NCBI RefSeq assembly: GCF_003334855.1
Contig: NZ_QOWE01000035.1
Coordinates: 28,703-92,702 of the forward strand
Source: Larkinella punicea
GTDB lineage: Bacteria; Bacteroidota; Bacteroidia; Cytophagales; Spirosomataceae
Reading direction: 5' to 3'
Length of the DNA: 64,000 nucleotides
The position numbers and the translations under genes were made by a program. Positions within the stretch are counted from its first letter, which is position 1; each line of letters begins with the position of its first letter. This document shows, piece by piece, positions 34,583 to 43,498 of the stretch. Below the pieces are notes generated by a model that was not told where the DNA came from, did no database searches, and was given only the letters and a program-made list of their open reading frames with translations.

Positions 34583-36157
34583 ATGGCAGATACGACTCCC
34601 CAACTTCCCCCCCAAATATACAGCGTAGTACCGGCCATATTACCTCCCGACCAACTATTTGGCCCTTTGTTTCATGATGTGCAGATGCTGCCGGTATTTG
34701 CCGACTCCATCACCTTTGCCGACTGCTATCCCCGGCGGGCGCCGGAAGAAATCCTGAGCCAGTACGAAATTGAGAAACACCGGGATGGATTTCGGTTAGA
34801 AGACTTTGTTCATGCCTATTTTCACCTGCCGAAAACCCTGGAAACCAACCACGTCAGTGACCAGTCGCTGCCGACAGCCGTGCATCTGAACCGGATGTGG
34901 CCGCTTTTCAAGCGACAGTCAGAATCGTTCTGTTCCATGTTACCGGTTCCGAAACCCTACATCGTTCCCGGCGGGCGTTTTCGGGGGCTCTATTACTGGG
35001 ATAGTTACTTTACCATGCTGGGGCTGCGGGTGTCGGGCGAAAACGAAATGATCCGGCACATGGTCGCTAATTTCGCCCATCTGATCGATACCTACGGTCA
35101 CATTCCGAATGCCAACCGGAGTTATTACCTGACCCGGTCGCAACCGCCGTTTTTTGCCCTGATGGTCCGGCTGCTTTCCGAAATCGACGGCCCGGACGTC
35201 CTCGTTCGCTACCTGCCCCACATGCAGAAAGAATACAATTACTGGATGGATGGCTACTTTCGGCTCGACGATCACGAAGGCGCTTTCCGGCGCGTGGTGG
35301 TGTTGCCCGATGGCAGTATCCTAAACCGCTATTGGGATGACCTCTCCGCCCCCCGCCCCGAATCCTACCGGGAAGATGTGGAGCTGGCCCGCGAAGCGGC
35401 ACCCTACGGCGTTGCACCCGGAACGTTGTACCGACACATCCGGGCGGCTTGCGAATCCGGCTGGGATTTCAGTTGCCGCTGGTTTGGCGATCCGGAGCGC
35501 CTGGCCACCATTCACACCACGGATATTATTCCGGTGGATCTGAACTGCCTGATGTATGACCTGGAAATAACCCTGTCGGACGCCTATCTCCAGAGTTCGT
35601 TCCAGGAACCGTATGAGCATTTCAGGCAAAAAGCCGAGACCCGGCGGAAAGCCATCATGACGTATCTCTGGGACGAAAAAAGTCAGTTTTTCATGGATTA
35701 CAACGTCGTTTTGCACAAGCCAACGCCGGTCTGGTCGCTGGCGGCTCTGTTTCCGTTGTTCTTTGGGCTGGCGACCGACGAACAGGCATCTCAGGTTCAC
35801 GGGCATATCCAAAAAAGCTTTCTGAAAGAAGGCGGAGTGGTTTCAACGCTTCAGCGAAGCGGGCAGCAATGGGATTCTCCGAATGGCTGGGCACCGCTGC
35901 AATGGATCACGCACCAGGGTCTGTTGCGCTATGGGTTTACGCAGACAGCCGCTGAAATCCGGAAACGCTGGATGGCGCTCAATGACAAGGTGTTCCGGAA
36001 TACCGGCAAAATGATGGAAAAGTACAATGTCGTGGACACCGATTTACCGGCGGGTGGGGGAGAATACCCCAACCAGGACGGTTTTGGCTGGACCAACGGA
36101 ATTTACTTAGCCTTACAAGCCAGCGACAGCACGGGACCGGCGAACGGGAAATCCTAG
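34583..36157 (+). CDS. treF: Alpha,alpha-trehalase (GH37), cytoplasmic type, 524 aa
   Basis: Hydrolyses trehalose to two glucose molecules. Both trehalase signatures are present: PGGRFRGLYYWDSYF at about 130-144 (Gly in place of the usual Glu) and QWDSPNGWAPLQW at about 430-442. Other family blocks: NRSYYLTRSQPPFFALMV, VDLNCLMYDLE and EKYNVVDTDLPAGGGEYPNQ with the catalytic-region GGEYPNQDGFGWTNG. There is no signal peptide, so it is probably cytoplasmic like TreF rather than periplasmic TreA. Its stop overlaps the convergent hydrolase stop by 3 bp. A role in using trehalose as carbon source or in recycling an osmoprotectant is inference. Confidence 0.93.
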   Translation: MADTTPQLPPQIYSVVPAILPPDQLFGPLFHDVQMLPVFADSITFADCYPRRAPEEILSQYEIEKHRDGFRLEDFVHAYFHLPKTLETNHVSDQSLPTAVHLNRMWPLFKRQSESFCSMLPVPKPYIVPGGRFRGLYYWDSYFTMLGLRVSGENEMIRHMVANFAHLIDTYGHIPNANRSYYLTRSQPPFFALMVRLLSEIDGPDVLVRYLPHMQKEYNYWMDGYFRLDDHEGAFRRVVVLPDGSILNRYWDDLSAPRPESYREDVELAREAAPYGVAPGTLYRHIRAACESGWDFSCRWFGDPERLATIHTTDIIPVDLNCLMYDLEITLSDAYLQSSFQEPYEHFRQKAETRRKAIMTYLWDEKSQFFMDYNVVLHKPTPVWSLAALFPLFFGLATDEQASQVHGHIQKSFLKEGGVVSTLQRSGQQWDSPNGWAPLQWITHQGLLRYGFTQTAAEIRKRWMALNDKVFRNTGKMMEKYNVVDTDLPAGGGEYPNQDGFGWTNGIYLALQASDSTGPANGKS

Positions 36158-37395
36158 TTCCCTTTTAGCAGGAACGGGCTCGAAACCGAAACATTCCGGT
36201 GGTCTTTCAGATAGAAAAAACCGTATTGGAAACCTTCTTTCGGCACGGGGCTGGTCACGGTTCGGGCGTTGCGATCGAGGGTCGCTTTCTGCTTTGACCA
36301 GACCCGGTTTTCGTTCACTGATGTCGTGTCATTGGAATAATAAAACTCGGCGGTATACACCGTAACCGGTGATTGGTAGGACAGACGAAGGGTCGAGTCG
36401 GTTGCTAAAACCGGCCCGACATCCGCCAGCGGAACGCCATCGTTGAGGATGCTCTCGAAGAAATACCGGATTTCGTGCGGTTCCCAACCCGCTTCGTGGC
36501 CGTGTTTCATGTCCGGGATCAGGCACATCGTCCGCTGCTTTGGAGGAATCAGGCTGTAGGTTTTGTGGTAGGGAACGACGTTGTAAAACCGGTCTTTGTT
36601 GCCATTGACGAACAGAAACTGCGGTTTGGCAAACGGCAAATACACAGACGGATCGAAATACCGCATCCACTTCTGCTGACCGCTTGGCGAAAGCTTGAGG
36701 ATGGAGGTTTTGAAAACATCGGATTCGTCGTAATACGCGCAGCCATACACCGGCGCGGCCGCCTTGAACCGGTTGTCGAGACTGGCGACGAGGCAGGTCA
36801 GATAACCGCCCCAACTGATGCCGGTAACCGCCGTTCTGGTGACATCGACTTCGGGAAAACTCAGCAGCAGCGAATGCGCCAGAATGGCTCCCGAAACAGC
36901 TTGGTACGTCCATAGATCGCGCAAAGCGGCTTTTTCCAGTTTCGAGAATTTATCGACTTCGCCCTGATCGGGTCCGGACTGCGCGAGCCGTTTTCCGTCT
37001 TCTCCTTTCCCCGCCAGATCCATCGCGATGGCTGCGTAGCCATCGGCGGCCCATTTTTCCACCCATTCTTTAAACGCTTTTCCGCCCCCGCCGTGAATCA
37101 GCACGACGCCCGGAAATTTCCGCTTGCTGACCGGTTTTCCCCGGATCAAATCCGGATTGGAGTAATACGCAAAGACCTGCGTCGGTTTGCCTTCGTAATC
37201 GACGCTTTTATACAAAAGCGAGCGAACTGGTCCGGTTTGGCTCAGCCACTCCACCGCCGGAGCCTTGCTCAGTGCCTTGAGATCCCACAGCAGCGAGTCG
37301 ACTTTGATCACGCGGGCATCGATGACCGGCGGGGTTTTCTTTTGGGCAAACCCGGCGGTTGTGCTGAGGAGCAGCAGAAAAAGGAAGCGTTTCAT
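36154..37395 (-). CDS. Secreted alpha/beta-hydrolase, acetyl-xylan-esterase-like, 413 aa
   Basis: I start at ATG 37395, which gives a clear signal peptide (MKRFLFLLLLSTTAGFAQ); the frame extends further to 37458 without signal-like sequence. Alpha/beta-hydrolase landmarks: GVVLIHGGGGKAF (oxyanion loop), YAAIAMDLAGKGEDG, TGISWGGYLTCLVA with the nucleophile Ser in GxSxG, KPQFLFVNGNKDRFYN with the acid Asp, and PDMKHGHEAGWE with the catalytic His. A C-terminal beta-rich part of about 80 residues follows (SPVTVYTAEFYYSN). The closest types are acetyl-xylan esterase/PhoPQ-regulated-like hydrolases. Next to trehalase and near uxuA it could belong to polysaccharide use, but no glycoside hydrolase cluster is present to prove it. 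Confidence 0.85.
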   Translation of the reverse strand: MKRFLFLLLLSTTAGFAQKKTPPVIDARVIKVDSLLWDLKALSKAPAVEWLSQTGPVRSLLYKSVDYEGKPTQVFAYYSNPDLIRGKPVSKRKFPGVVLIHGGGGKAFKEWVEKWAADGYAAIAMDLAGKGEDGKRLAQSGPDQGEVDKFSKLEKAALRDLWTYQAVSGAILAHSLLLSFPEVDVTRTAVTGISWGGYLTCLVASLDNRFKAAAPVYGCAYYDESDVFKTSILKLSPSGQQKWMRYFDPSVYLPFAKPQFLFVNGNKDRFYNVVPYHKTYSLIPPKQRTMCLIPDMKHGHEAGWEPHEIRYFFESILNDGVPLADVGPVLATDSTLRLSYQSPVTVYTAEFYYSNDTTSVNENRVWSKQKATLDRNARTVTSPVPKEGFQYGFFYLKDHRNVSVSSPFLLKGN

Positions 37396-37477
37396 GGGTA
37401 AAGTCGGATTCAGGAACCGGAAACCAGTGTAAGGCATTTGGGGGCGGTTTTTACCCATCCGCGCCCATCTATCTCCC

Positions 37478-37514
37478 TGTACACTAGCGGACAGAGATTG
37501 TCCGAAATCGTACA
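37478..37514 (+). promoter_or_regulatory. Tandem 16-bp dyads before padR
   Basis: Site 1 TGTACACTAGCGGACA (37478-37493, perfect right half) and site 2 TGTCCGAAATCGTACA (37499-37514, perfect left half). Starts are 21 bp apart and the centre of site 2 is 62.5 bp from the -24 GG, the same geometry as at 13760 and 19155. Confidence 0.6.
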
Positions 37515-37567
37515 GCTTTCCCGCTTACAATCCGCCTAAAATCGCTGCTAAGGCAGATTTTGGAAGT

Positions 37568-37582
37568 TGGCAAGGCATTTGA
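37568..37582 (+). promoter_or_regulatory. Sigma-54-like -24/-12 promoter before padR
   Basis: TGGCAAGGCATTTGA fits TGGCA-N6-TTGC apart from the last base, the best -24 box of the three. It lies 28 bp before the ATG at 37611. Confidence 0.5.
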
Positions 37583-37610
37583 TCAGCAAAGATAGAACTA
37601 ATTGACAGCG

Positions 37611-37949
37611 ATGAAACGCAGCTACTTGGGCGAGTTTGAAGAAATCGTATTACTAACCGTGGCCGTCATGGAAGGCGGAGCGTATGGCGTTGCGATCACC
37701 CACGAAATCAGCGAGCAGACCGGTCGTTCGGTGCGGCTGAATCAGGTCCACGCGGCCCTGGAACGGCTGGAAGATAAGGGTATGTTGAAATCGGAAATGG
37801 GCGAGCCTACCGCCGAGCGTGGGGGGCGACGGAAACGGCTGTTTACGGTGACGGCCTATGGTCGTCGGACGTTGCAGGAAATCCAGGAAGTCCGCGTCAG
37901 CTTCTGGGCGCGTTTGCTGAATCCGTTTAAACCGGCCACGAGCCTGTAG
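37611..37949 (+). CDS. PadR-family transcriptional regulator, 112 aa
   Basis: Winged-helix regulator: MKRSYLGEFEEIVLLTVAVM, then GGAYGVAITHEISEQTGRSV (recognition helix), VRLNQVHAALERLEDKGMLK and the wing EMGEPTAERGGRRKRLFTVT, all typical of the PadR fold. A short C-terminal helix follows. Start at ATG 37611; a TTG six codons earlier in frame would lie closer to the promoter. It heads five successive permeases that carry an N-terminal prefix domain, and PadR genes are often found beside prefixed permeases. It probably represses or senses through that cluster. A sigma-54-like promoter with tandem upstream dyads precedes it. Confidence 0.9.
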   Translation: MKRSYLGEFEEIVLLTVAVMEGGAYGVAITHEISEQTGRSVRLNQVHAALERLEDKGMLKSEMGEPTAERGGRRKRLFTVTAYGRRTLQEIQEVRVSFWARLLNPFKPATSL

Positions 37950-37954
37950 GAAAT

Positions 37955-38035
37955 AAATGATGAATTATGGACGATGAATTATAAATCATACGAAATTCTC
38001 TCCGCAGTTCATCATTCATAACGCATCATTCATCA
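37955..38035. repeat. Imperfect inverted repeat (GATGAAT family)
   Basis: AATGATGAATTATGG and ACGATGAATT near 37955-37980 pair imperfectly with the right part ending CATCATTCATCATT at 38035. It lies between padR and the first prefixed permease and has no T-run, so it may modulate read-through. Confidence 0.5.
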
Positions 38036-38037
38036 TT

Positions 38038-40677
38038 ATGACCAAACCGCCCCGTTTAGCTGACCGTCTCCTCCAATTTTTCTGCGCTCCCCACCGGCTG
38101 GAGGAGGTGCAGGGCGATTTGCACGAGGAGTTTGATTATCAGGTGAAAAGGATCGGTGAACGGCGGGCCAGGATACGGTATTGGCGGGATGTACTGGGAT
38201 TTCTGAAACCCCCGGCTGGATGGCCGTTCGCCATCAAACGAAAATCAACTGCGTATTCAACAACTCATACGATGAACCCAACCATGATTAGCAATTATTT
38301 CAAAATCGCCCGGCGGAATTTGATTAAAAACCAGACCTACGCCTTGATCAATGTTACGGGGCTGGCTTTGGGCATTGGTGCTGCGCTGCTGATTTTTTCG
38401 CTCGTTCGCTACCATCATACCATCGATACACACCACCAGAAATACGCTTCCATTTACCGGGTAACAACCGAGTTTGTTACGCCTGAAGGCAATTTTAACG
38501 TAACTGGTGTCCCTTACGAACTGGGAAAAGCCCTTCGGAATGACCATCCGGACATCGAAAATCTGGCGATGATCGAGCTTTACCGGGACCCTTTGGTGGC
38601 CATTCCCGTAGCCAATGAACCCGACCGAAAGTTTAAAGACGCTCACAGAATGGGGGCCTTTGTGCAGCCTTCCTATTTTAAAATCTTCGATTATGAGTGG
38701 CTGGCTGGCGGACCAACCGGGCTGGCTCAACCCAATACGGTGGTTCTCAGTGCTGAAAATGCCATCAGGTACTTTGGGACGACGCAGGTACTTGGTAAAA
38801 TCATTAAAATCAATGCAACCTTGAATGCCCGAATTGTTGGGGTGTTTAAAGACTACCGGGATAACACCGATTTTGCCTATTCCCTAATGGCATCCTGGGC
38901 CAGTTTGCCCGAATTTCATGACCGCCCGCTGAACGACGGTTTTGACAACATCGACAGTGGTACTCAGTGCTTTGTGAGCCTGAACAACCACTTTACGAAA
39001 GCCGACTGGGATCGGCAGATGCTGGCTTTTGTGAAAAAGTACAAACCGCACGGTGTCAAGGATACCCGGTTTCCGATGCAGCCCCTGCGGGATATTCACT
39101 TCTCGACCGAAACCGGTGGCGTGAGTTCGGGTTTAATTTGGTCGTTGTTTGCCATCGGAATTTTTCTGCTCATCACGGCCTGCATCAACTTTGTCAATCT
39201 GGCCACGGCGCAGGCCCTGAATCGCTCCCGGGAAGTGGGCGTCCGGAAAGTGCTGGGCAGTACGCGGCCCCAATTGTTCTGGCAATTCATGGGCGAAACC
39301 GCCTTGTTAACCCTCACGGCCACGGCCATTGCACTCCTCTTTTTTCAGGTTGGTCAGCAGTTGGCGCAGGAATATTTACACGGTGTTTTCCGGTTTACTT
39401 TCTATTACGATCCATCCGTCATTGGCTGGTTGGTACTGATCGTGACTGGGGTCATTTTCCTGTCTGGTTTTTATCCCGCTCTGGTGCTGACGGGCTTCAA
39501 ACCGGCCTTGGCCCTGGCCGGGCGGATCACCTCCCGGCAGGTGGGTGGTTTTTCCATACGCCGGAGTCTGGTGGTCACCCAGTTTGCTATTTCACAGATG
39601 CTGATTGTGGGTATGGTCGTGGTCGCCAATCAGTTGCAGTACATCCAGACGAAAGACCTCGGTTTCCGGCAAGAAGCCATTCTTACGGTTCGATTGCCTT
39701 CATCACCCCAGCAGGACGTCGGCAAAATGGAAAATTTTCGCCACCGGGCTATGGCCATTCCCGAGGTTGAGAAATTGAGTTATTCCATGAGTGGCCCACC
39801 CCAAACGGGCTGGATCAGCCAGACATTTATCAAATTCGACACCCGCCCCGAACCGGAAAAGTTTACACCCCAGCAAAAGTATATCGATGCCGCTTATGTC
39901 GATTTGTACGGGTTGAAACTGGTGGCCGGGCGAAATCTTCAACCCGCGGATACGTCGCGGGAAGCGCTGGTCAATGAAACCTTCGTCAAGCAGTTGGGCA
40001 TTCGTAATCCGGCCCAGGTGCTGGGGAAAATCCTGCATACATCCGGAAAACTGGAAATCGTGGGCGTTGTAAAAGACTTCAATGAGCGCGATCTGAAAAG
40101 TGGGATTTTTCCGCTCTACATGACCACCCGGGCGACCAGTTATTATTACGCCAGTCTGCAGTTACACAACGGCAACTTTGAGCGGGTCATCCACCAACTG
40201 GAAAAAGAGTATAACCAGGTCTATCCCGACAGTTATTTCACCGCGCAATTCGTCGATGAGCAATTGCAGGAAAACTATGTACAGGAGCAAACGATGGCCA
40301 AGCTGGTCGATTTCTTCGCCGGAATCGCCGTTGTAATCGGTTGTCTGGGGCTATATGGACTGGTGTTGTTTATGGCGAATCAAAAAACGAAGGAAATCGG
40401 CGTCCGCAAGGTGCTGGGAGCCAGCATCAGTAATATCCTGTGGCTGTTTGGCAAGGAGTTCGCCCGGCTGATTGCCGTGGCCTTCGTGGTGGCAACACCG
40501 GTGGCGTGGTGGGTGATGACGCACTGGTTGCAGGATTTTGCCTATAAGATCGACATCGGGCCGGGCATTTTTGGAATCGCTTTGCTGGCGACGGTGATCG
40601 TGGCGGCCCTAACGGTCAGTTTCCAAAGTGTCAAAGCCGCTTTGATGAATCCGGTGAAAAGTTTGAAAAGTGAGTGA
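38038..40677 (+). CDS. Prefixed FtsX-like orphan permease (group B core), 879 aa
   Basis: Residues 1-65 form the cytoplasmic prefix: PPRLADRLLQFFCAPHRLEE, then VQGDLHEEFDYQ and RRARIRYWRDVLGF, resembling what NCBI families call permease prefix domain 2. A Ser/Thr linker leads into the permease core at about residue 82 (MISNYFKIARRNLIKNQTYA). The core is group B: RKFKDAHRMGAFVQPSYFKI in PCD1, VTQFAISQMLIVG in TM5. First coupling NRSREVGVRKVLGSTR (about 394), second QKTKEIGVRKVLGA (about 781; Lys for Arg) then LWLFGKEFARLI; tail NPVKSLKSE. First permease after padR, 88 bp away, hence likely under the same control. Confidence 0.93.
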   Translation: MTKPPRLADRLLQFFCAPHRLEEVQGDLHEEFDYQVKRIGERRARIRYWRDVLGFLKPPAGWPFAIKRKSTAYSTTHTMNPTMISNYFKIARRNLIKNQTYALINVTGLALGIGAALLIFSLVRYHHTIDTHHQKYASIYRVTTEFVTPEGNFNVTGVPYELGKALRNDHPDIENLAMIELYRDPLVAIPVANEPDRKFKDAHRMGAFVQPSYFKIFDYEWLAGGPTGLAQPNTVVLSAENAIRYFGTTQVLGKIIKINATLNARIVGVFKDYRDNTDFAYSLMASWASLPEFHDRPLNDGFDNIDSGTQCFVSLNNHFTKADWDRQMLAFVKKYKPHGVKDTRFPMQPLRDIHFSTETGGVSSGLIWSLFAIGIFLLITACINFVNLATAQALNRSREVGVRKVLGSTRPQLFWQFMGETALLTLTATAIALLFFQVGQQLAQEYLHGVFRFTFYYDPSVIGWLVLIVTGVIFLSGFYPALVLTGFKPALALAGRITSRQVGGFSIRRSLVVTQFAISQMLIVGMVVVANQLQYIQTKDLGFRQEAILTVRLPSSPQQDVGKMENFRHRAMAIPEVEKLSYSMSGPPQTGWISQTFIKFDTRPEPEKFTPQQKYIDAAYVDLYGLKLVAGRNLQPADTSREALVNETFVKQLGIRNPAQVLGKILHTSGKLEIVGVVKDFNERDLKSGIFPLYMTTRATSYYYASLQLHNGNFERVIHQLEKEYNQVYPDSYFTAQFVDEQLQENYVQEQTMAKLVDFFAGIAVVIGCLGLYGLVLFMANQKTKEIGVRKVLGASISNILWLFGKEFARLIAVAFVVATPVAWWVMTHWLQDFAYKIDIGPGIFGIALLATVIVAALTVSFQSVKAALMNPVKSLKSE

Positions 40678-40693
40678 AAGAAAGGGAATAATA

Positions 40694-40791
40694 AATAATA
40701 AATTTCAAATGATGAATGTAAAAGTCTGATGATCGAGGAGGTCGTGAATGTGCGGAAACACTTTATCATTCATCATTCGAAATTTAATATT
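40694..40791. repeat. Inverted repeat (AATAAATTTCAAATGATGAATG family)
   Basis: Left arm 40694-40718 and right arm 40767-40791 pair over 25 bp with three mismatches. The same left-arm words recur at 48880-48903. Confidence 0.55.
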
Positions 40792-40807
40792 TGAAATTAT
40801 AAGTCTT

Positions 40808-43414
40808 ATGAAACCGCCCCAATGCGCCGACCGTCTCCTCAAATTTTTCTGTGCTCCCCACCGGCTGGAGGAAGTGCAGGGGGATTTGCATGAGGAGTTT
40901 GTGTATCGGCTTCGGCGGGCAGGGAAACAGAAAGCGAGGAGGTGGTATTGGTGGGGCGTCCTGGGCTTTCTGAAACCATTTGCGATCAAACGAAAGTCAA
41001 CGAAATATCCAACAACAACTCATACGATGAATCCAACGATGATCGGTAACTATTTTAAAATCGCCCGGCGGAATCTGGTTCGCAACAAAGCCTTTTCGGC
41101 CATCAACATCCTCGGGCTGGCCCTCGGCATGGCGTGCAGCCTGCTCATTCTGCTGTGGGTGCAGGACGAACGCAGCGTCGACGGTTTTCACGCCAACGGC
41201 GACCGGCTTTTTCAGGTCTACGAACGCGGTTTTTATGACGGCAAGGTGGAAGCCTCCTATTATACGCAGGGCCTGTTGGCGGAGGAATTAAAACGCGTGG
41301 TACCTGAAGTGGAACGGGCCAGCGGTCTGGAGCAAAGCCGGACGGTCACGTTTGAAGTGGCCGGGAAAATCAACAAGGCCGATGGTTCGTTTGCGGGTGC
41401 CGATTTTTTCAGCATGTTCAGCTATCCGCTGGTGCAGGGAACGACCGAAACCGCCTTGAACACGCCGGAAGGCATTGCCATTTCGCGAAAGATGGCCGAA
41501 CTGTTTTTTGGAAAACCGGAGAATGCCGTCGGCCAGACGATTCGTTACCAGAACCAGGACGACCTGATGGTGACGGCGGTTTTCGAGGATCTGCCCGCCA
41601 ACTCGTCGCAGCAATTTGATTTTTTGCGGAGCTGGAAAGCGTATGTGAAAGAAAATCAGTGGGTTCATAACTGGAGCAATACGAGTCCATCCACGTTCGT
41701 GCAACTTCGTCCGGGAGCCGACCCCGCAAAAGTTGAGGCCAAAATCAAAGAGTTCATCTACCAGTATACGACGAAAACCGCCGGATCGCATACCGAACTC
41801 GCCTTGCAGCCGTACCCCGAAAAGTACCTCCATGCCACCTTTAAAAACGGTCAGGTCGATGGCGGACGGATTGAGTACGTGCGGCTTTTTAGCGTCGTGG
41901 CGGTTTTTATTCTGCTCATTGCCTGCATCAATTTCATGAACCTGGCCACGGCCCGTTCCACCAAACGGGCGAAGGAAGTGGGCGTCCGGAAGGTGGTCGG
42001 GGCGGTTCGTTCCGCCTTGATCGGGCAGTTTATGGGCGAGGCCATTCTGCTCACGTTTTTTGCGGTGGTGCTGGCGGTAATGCTGGTGCTCATTCTCTTG
42101 CCCGCCTTTAATGAACTGACCGGAAAGCGCCTGTTTTTGCCGTTCGGACAGCCGGTTTTCTGGGCCAGTCTCGCCGGACTCCTGCTTTTGACCGGCCTGG
42201 TAGCGGGGAGTTATCCGGCCCTGTTTCTATCGTCCATGAATCCGATCCGGGCTTTGAAAGGACGAATGCTGTCGGCGCGTCTGGGATTTGGCGCAACGTT
42301 TTTCCGGAAAAGCCTGGTGGTTTTTCAGTTTTCGCTTTCCATGATTCTCATCGTGGGCATGATCGTGATCTACCGCCAAATGGGCTATATCCAGTCGAAA
42401 AACATTGGGTATGATCGCGAAAATCTGCTTTACATTCCCATCGAAGGGGATTTGGTTCAGAAATATAATCTGTTCAAAGATGAAGCAGGGAAGCGGCCGG
42501 GCATCCTGACCATTTCGAGGATGAAGGAATCCCCCACCCTGATTGGCCACCACCGGGGCGATATAGAATGGGTTGGCAAAGAGCCGAATCTGTCGGTGCC
42601 GTTTGCCGACGCCGTGGTGGGTTTCGATTTCCTGAAAACCATGAACCTGAAACTGGCCGAAGGGCGCGATTTTTCCCGCGCATTCGGCACCGATTCGGCC
42701 AGCTACCTCGTCAATGAAGCGGCTGTTCGGAAAATTGGCTACAAAAACCCGATCGGGAAGTCGATGTGGTGGGGAAACCGGGAGGGGAAAATCATCGGCG
42801 TTTTGAAAGATTTCCACTTCAATTCCATGCACCAGGCCATCGAACCGCTGATTGTCCGGCTGGACGAACAGCAGAAGTGGGGCAGTATTCTGGTTCGGAC
42901 CGAAGCCGGCAAAACCCGGAAAGCGCTGACCAGTCTGGAAAAAATCTGCAAAGAACTGAATCCCAATTTTCCGTTTACCTACCAGTTTTCAGATCTGGAA
43001 TACGCCAAATTATACCACAGCGAACAGGTGGTCAGCCAACTCGCCAATGCCTTTGCCTTTCTGGCCATTTTCATTTCGTGCCTGGGTTTGTTTGGGCTGG
43101 CGGCTTTTATGGCCGAGCAGCGCACGAAAGAAATTGGCGTTCGCAAGGTGCTGGGCGCATCGGTTCCCAACATCGTGGCCCTGCTGTCGGCCAACTTCCT
43201 GAAACCCGTCGCCATCGCCATGCTCATCGCGTTTCCCGTTGCCTGGTATGCCATGAACCGTTGGCTGCAAGGCTTTGCGTATCAGATTGATCTCGCGTGG
43301 TGGGTCTTCGCGCTGGCGGGCTTGCTGACGGTGGTAATCGCGCTACTGACCGTCAGTTTCCAGAGCGTCAAAGCCGCTTTGATGAATCCGGTAACCTCAC
43401 TTCGGTCGGAATGA
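40808..43414 (+). CDS. Prefixed FtsX-like orphan permease (group A core), 868 aa
   Basis: I start at ATG 40808 (MKPPQCADRLLKFF), matching the neighbours; the frame also runs back to 40748 through the palindrome. The prefix (1-60) has CAPHRLEEVQGDLHEEF. The core opens MIGNYFKIARRNLVRNKAFS with TM1 GLALGMACSLLILLWVQDER, the group A type seen at 30254. PCD1: TQGLLAEELKRVVPEVERAS, DFFSMFSYPLVQGTTETAL. First coupling KRAKEVGVRKVVGA (about 386), second QRTKEIGVRKVLGA (about 770) followed by LLSANFLKPVAIA, where SKDF is replaced by SANF; tail NPVTSLRSE. So prefix and core here have different closest relatives. Confidence 0.93.
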   Translation: MKPPQCADRLLKFFCAPHRLEEVQGDLHEEFVYRLRRAGKQKARRWYWWGVLGFLKPFAIKRKSTKYPTTTHTMNPTMIGNYFKIARRNLVRNKAFSAINILGLALGMACSLLILLWVQDERSVDGFHANGDRLFQVYERGFYDGKVEASYYTQGLLAEELKRVVPEVERASGLEQSRTVTFEVAGKINKADGSFAGADFFSMFSYPLVQGTTETALNTPEGIAISRKMAELFFGKPENAVGQTIRYQNQDDLMVTAVFEDLPANSSQQFDFLRSWKAYVKENQWVHNWSNTSPSTFVQLRPGADPAKVEAKIKEFIYQYTTKTAGSHTELALQPYPEKYLHATFKNGQVDGGRIEYVRLFSVVAVFILLIACINFMNLATARSTKRAKEVGVRKVVGAVRSALIGQFMGEAILLTFFAVVLAVMLVLILLPAFNELTGKRLFLPFGQPVFWASLAGLLLLTGLVAGSYPALFLSSMNPIRALKGRMLSARLGFGATFFRKSLVVFQFSLSMILIVGMIVIYRQMGYIQSKNIGYDRENLLYIPIEGDLVQKYNLFKDEAGKRPGILTISRMKESPTLIGHHRGDIEWVGKEPNLSVPFADAVVGFDFLKTMNLKLAEGRDFSRAFGTDSASYLVNEAAVRKIGYKNPIGKSMWWGNREGKIIGVLKDFHFNSMHQAIEPLIVRLDEQQKWGSILVRTEAGKTRKALTSLEKICKELNPNFPFTYQFSDLEYAKLYHSEQVVSQLANAFAFLAIFISCLGLFGLAAFMAEQRTKEIGVRKVLGASVPNIVALLSANFLKPVAIAMLIAFPVAWYAMNRWLQGFAYQIDLAWWVFALAGLLTVVIALLTVSFQSVKAALMNPVTSLRSE

Positions 43415-43479
43415 AGAATTAGGAGTGAAGAGTGATGAGTTGGCTGACACAAGCTTAAAAGCTCTTCACTCCTAACTCT
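43415..43479. repeat. Inverted repeat between prefixed permeases
   Basis: AGAATTAGGAGTGAAGAG (43415-43432) pairs with CTCTTCACTCCTAACTCT (43462-43479), one mismatch. The loop holds TTGGCTGACACA (43440-43451). Confidence 0.6.
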
Positions 43480-43498
43480 TCACTCTTCACTAAAAAAT

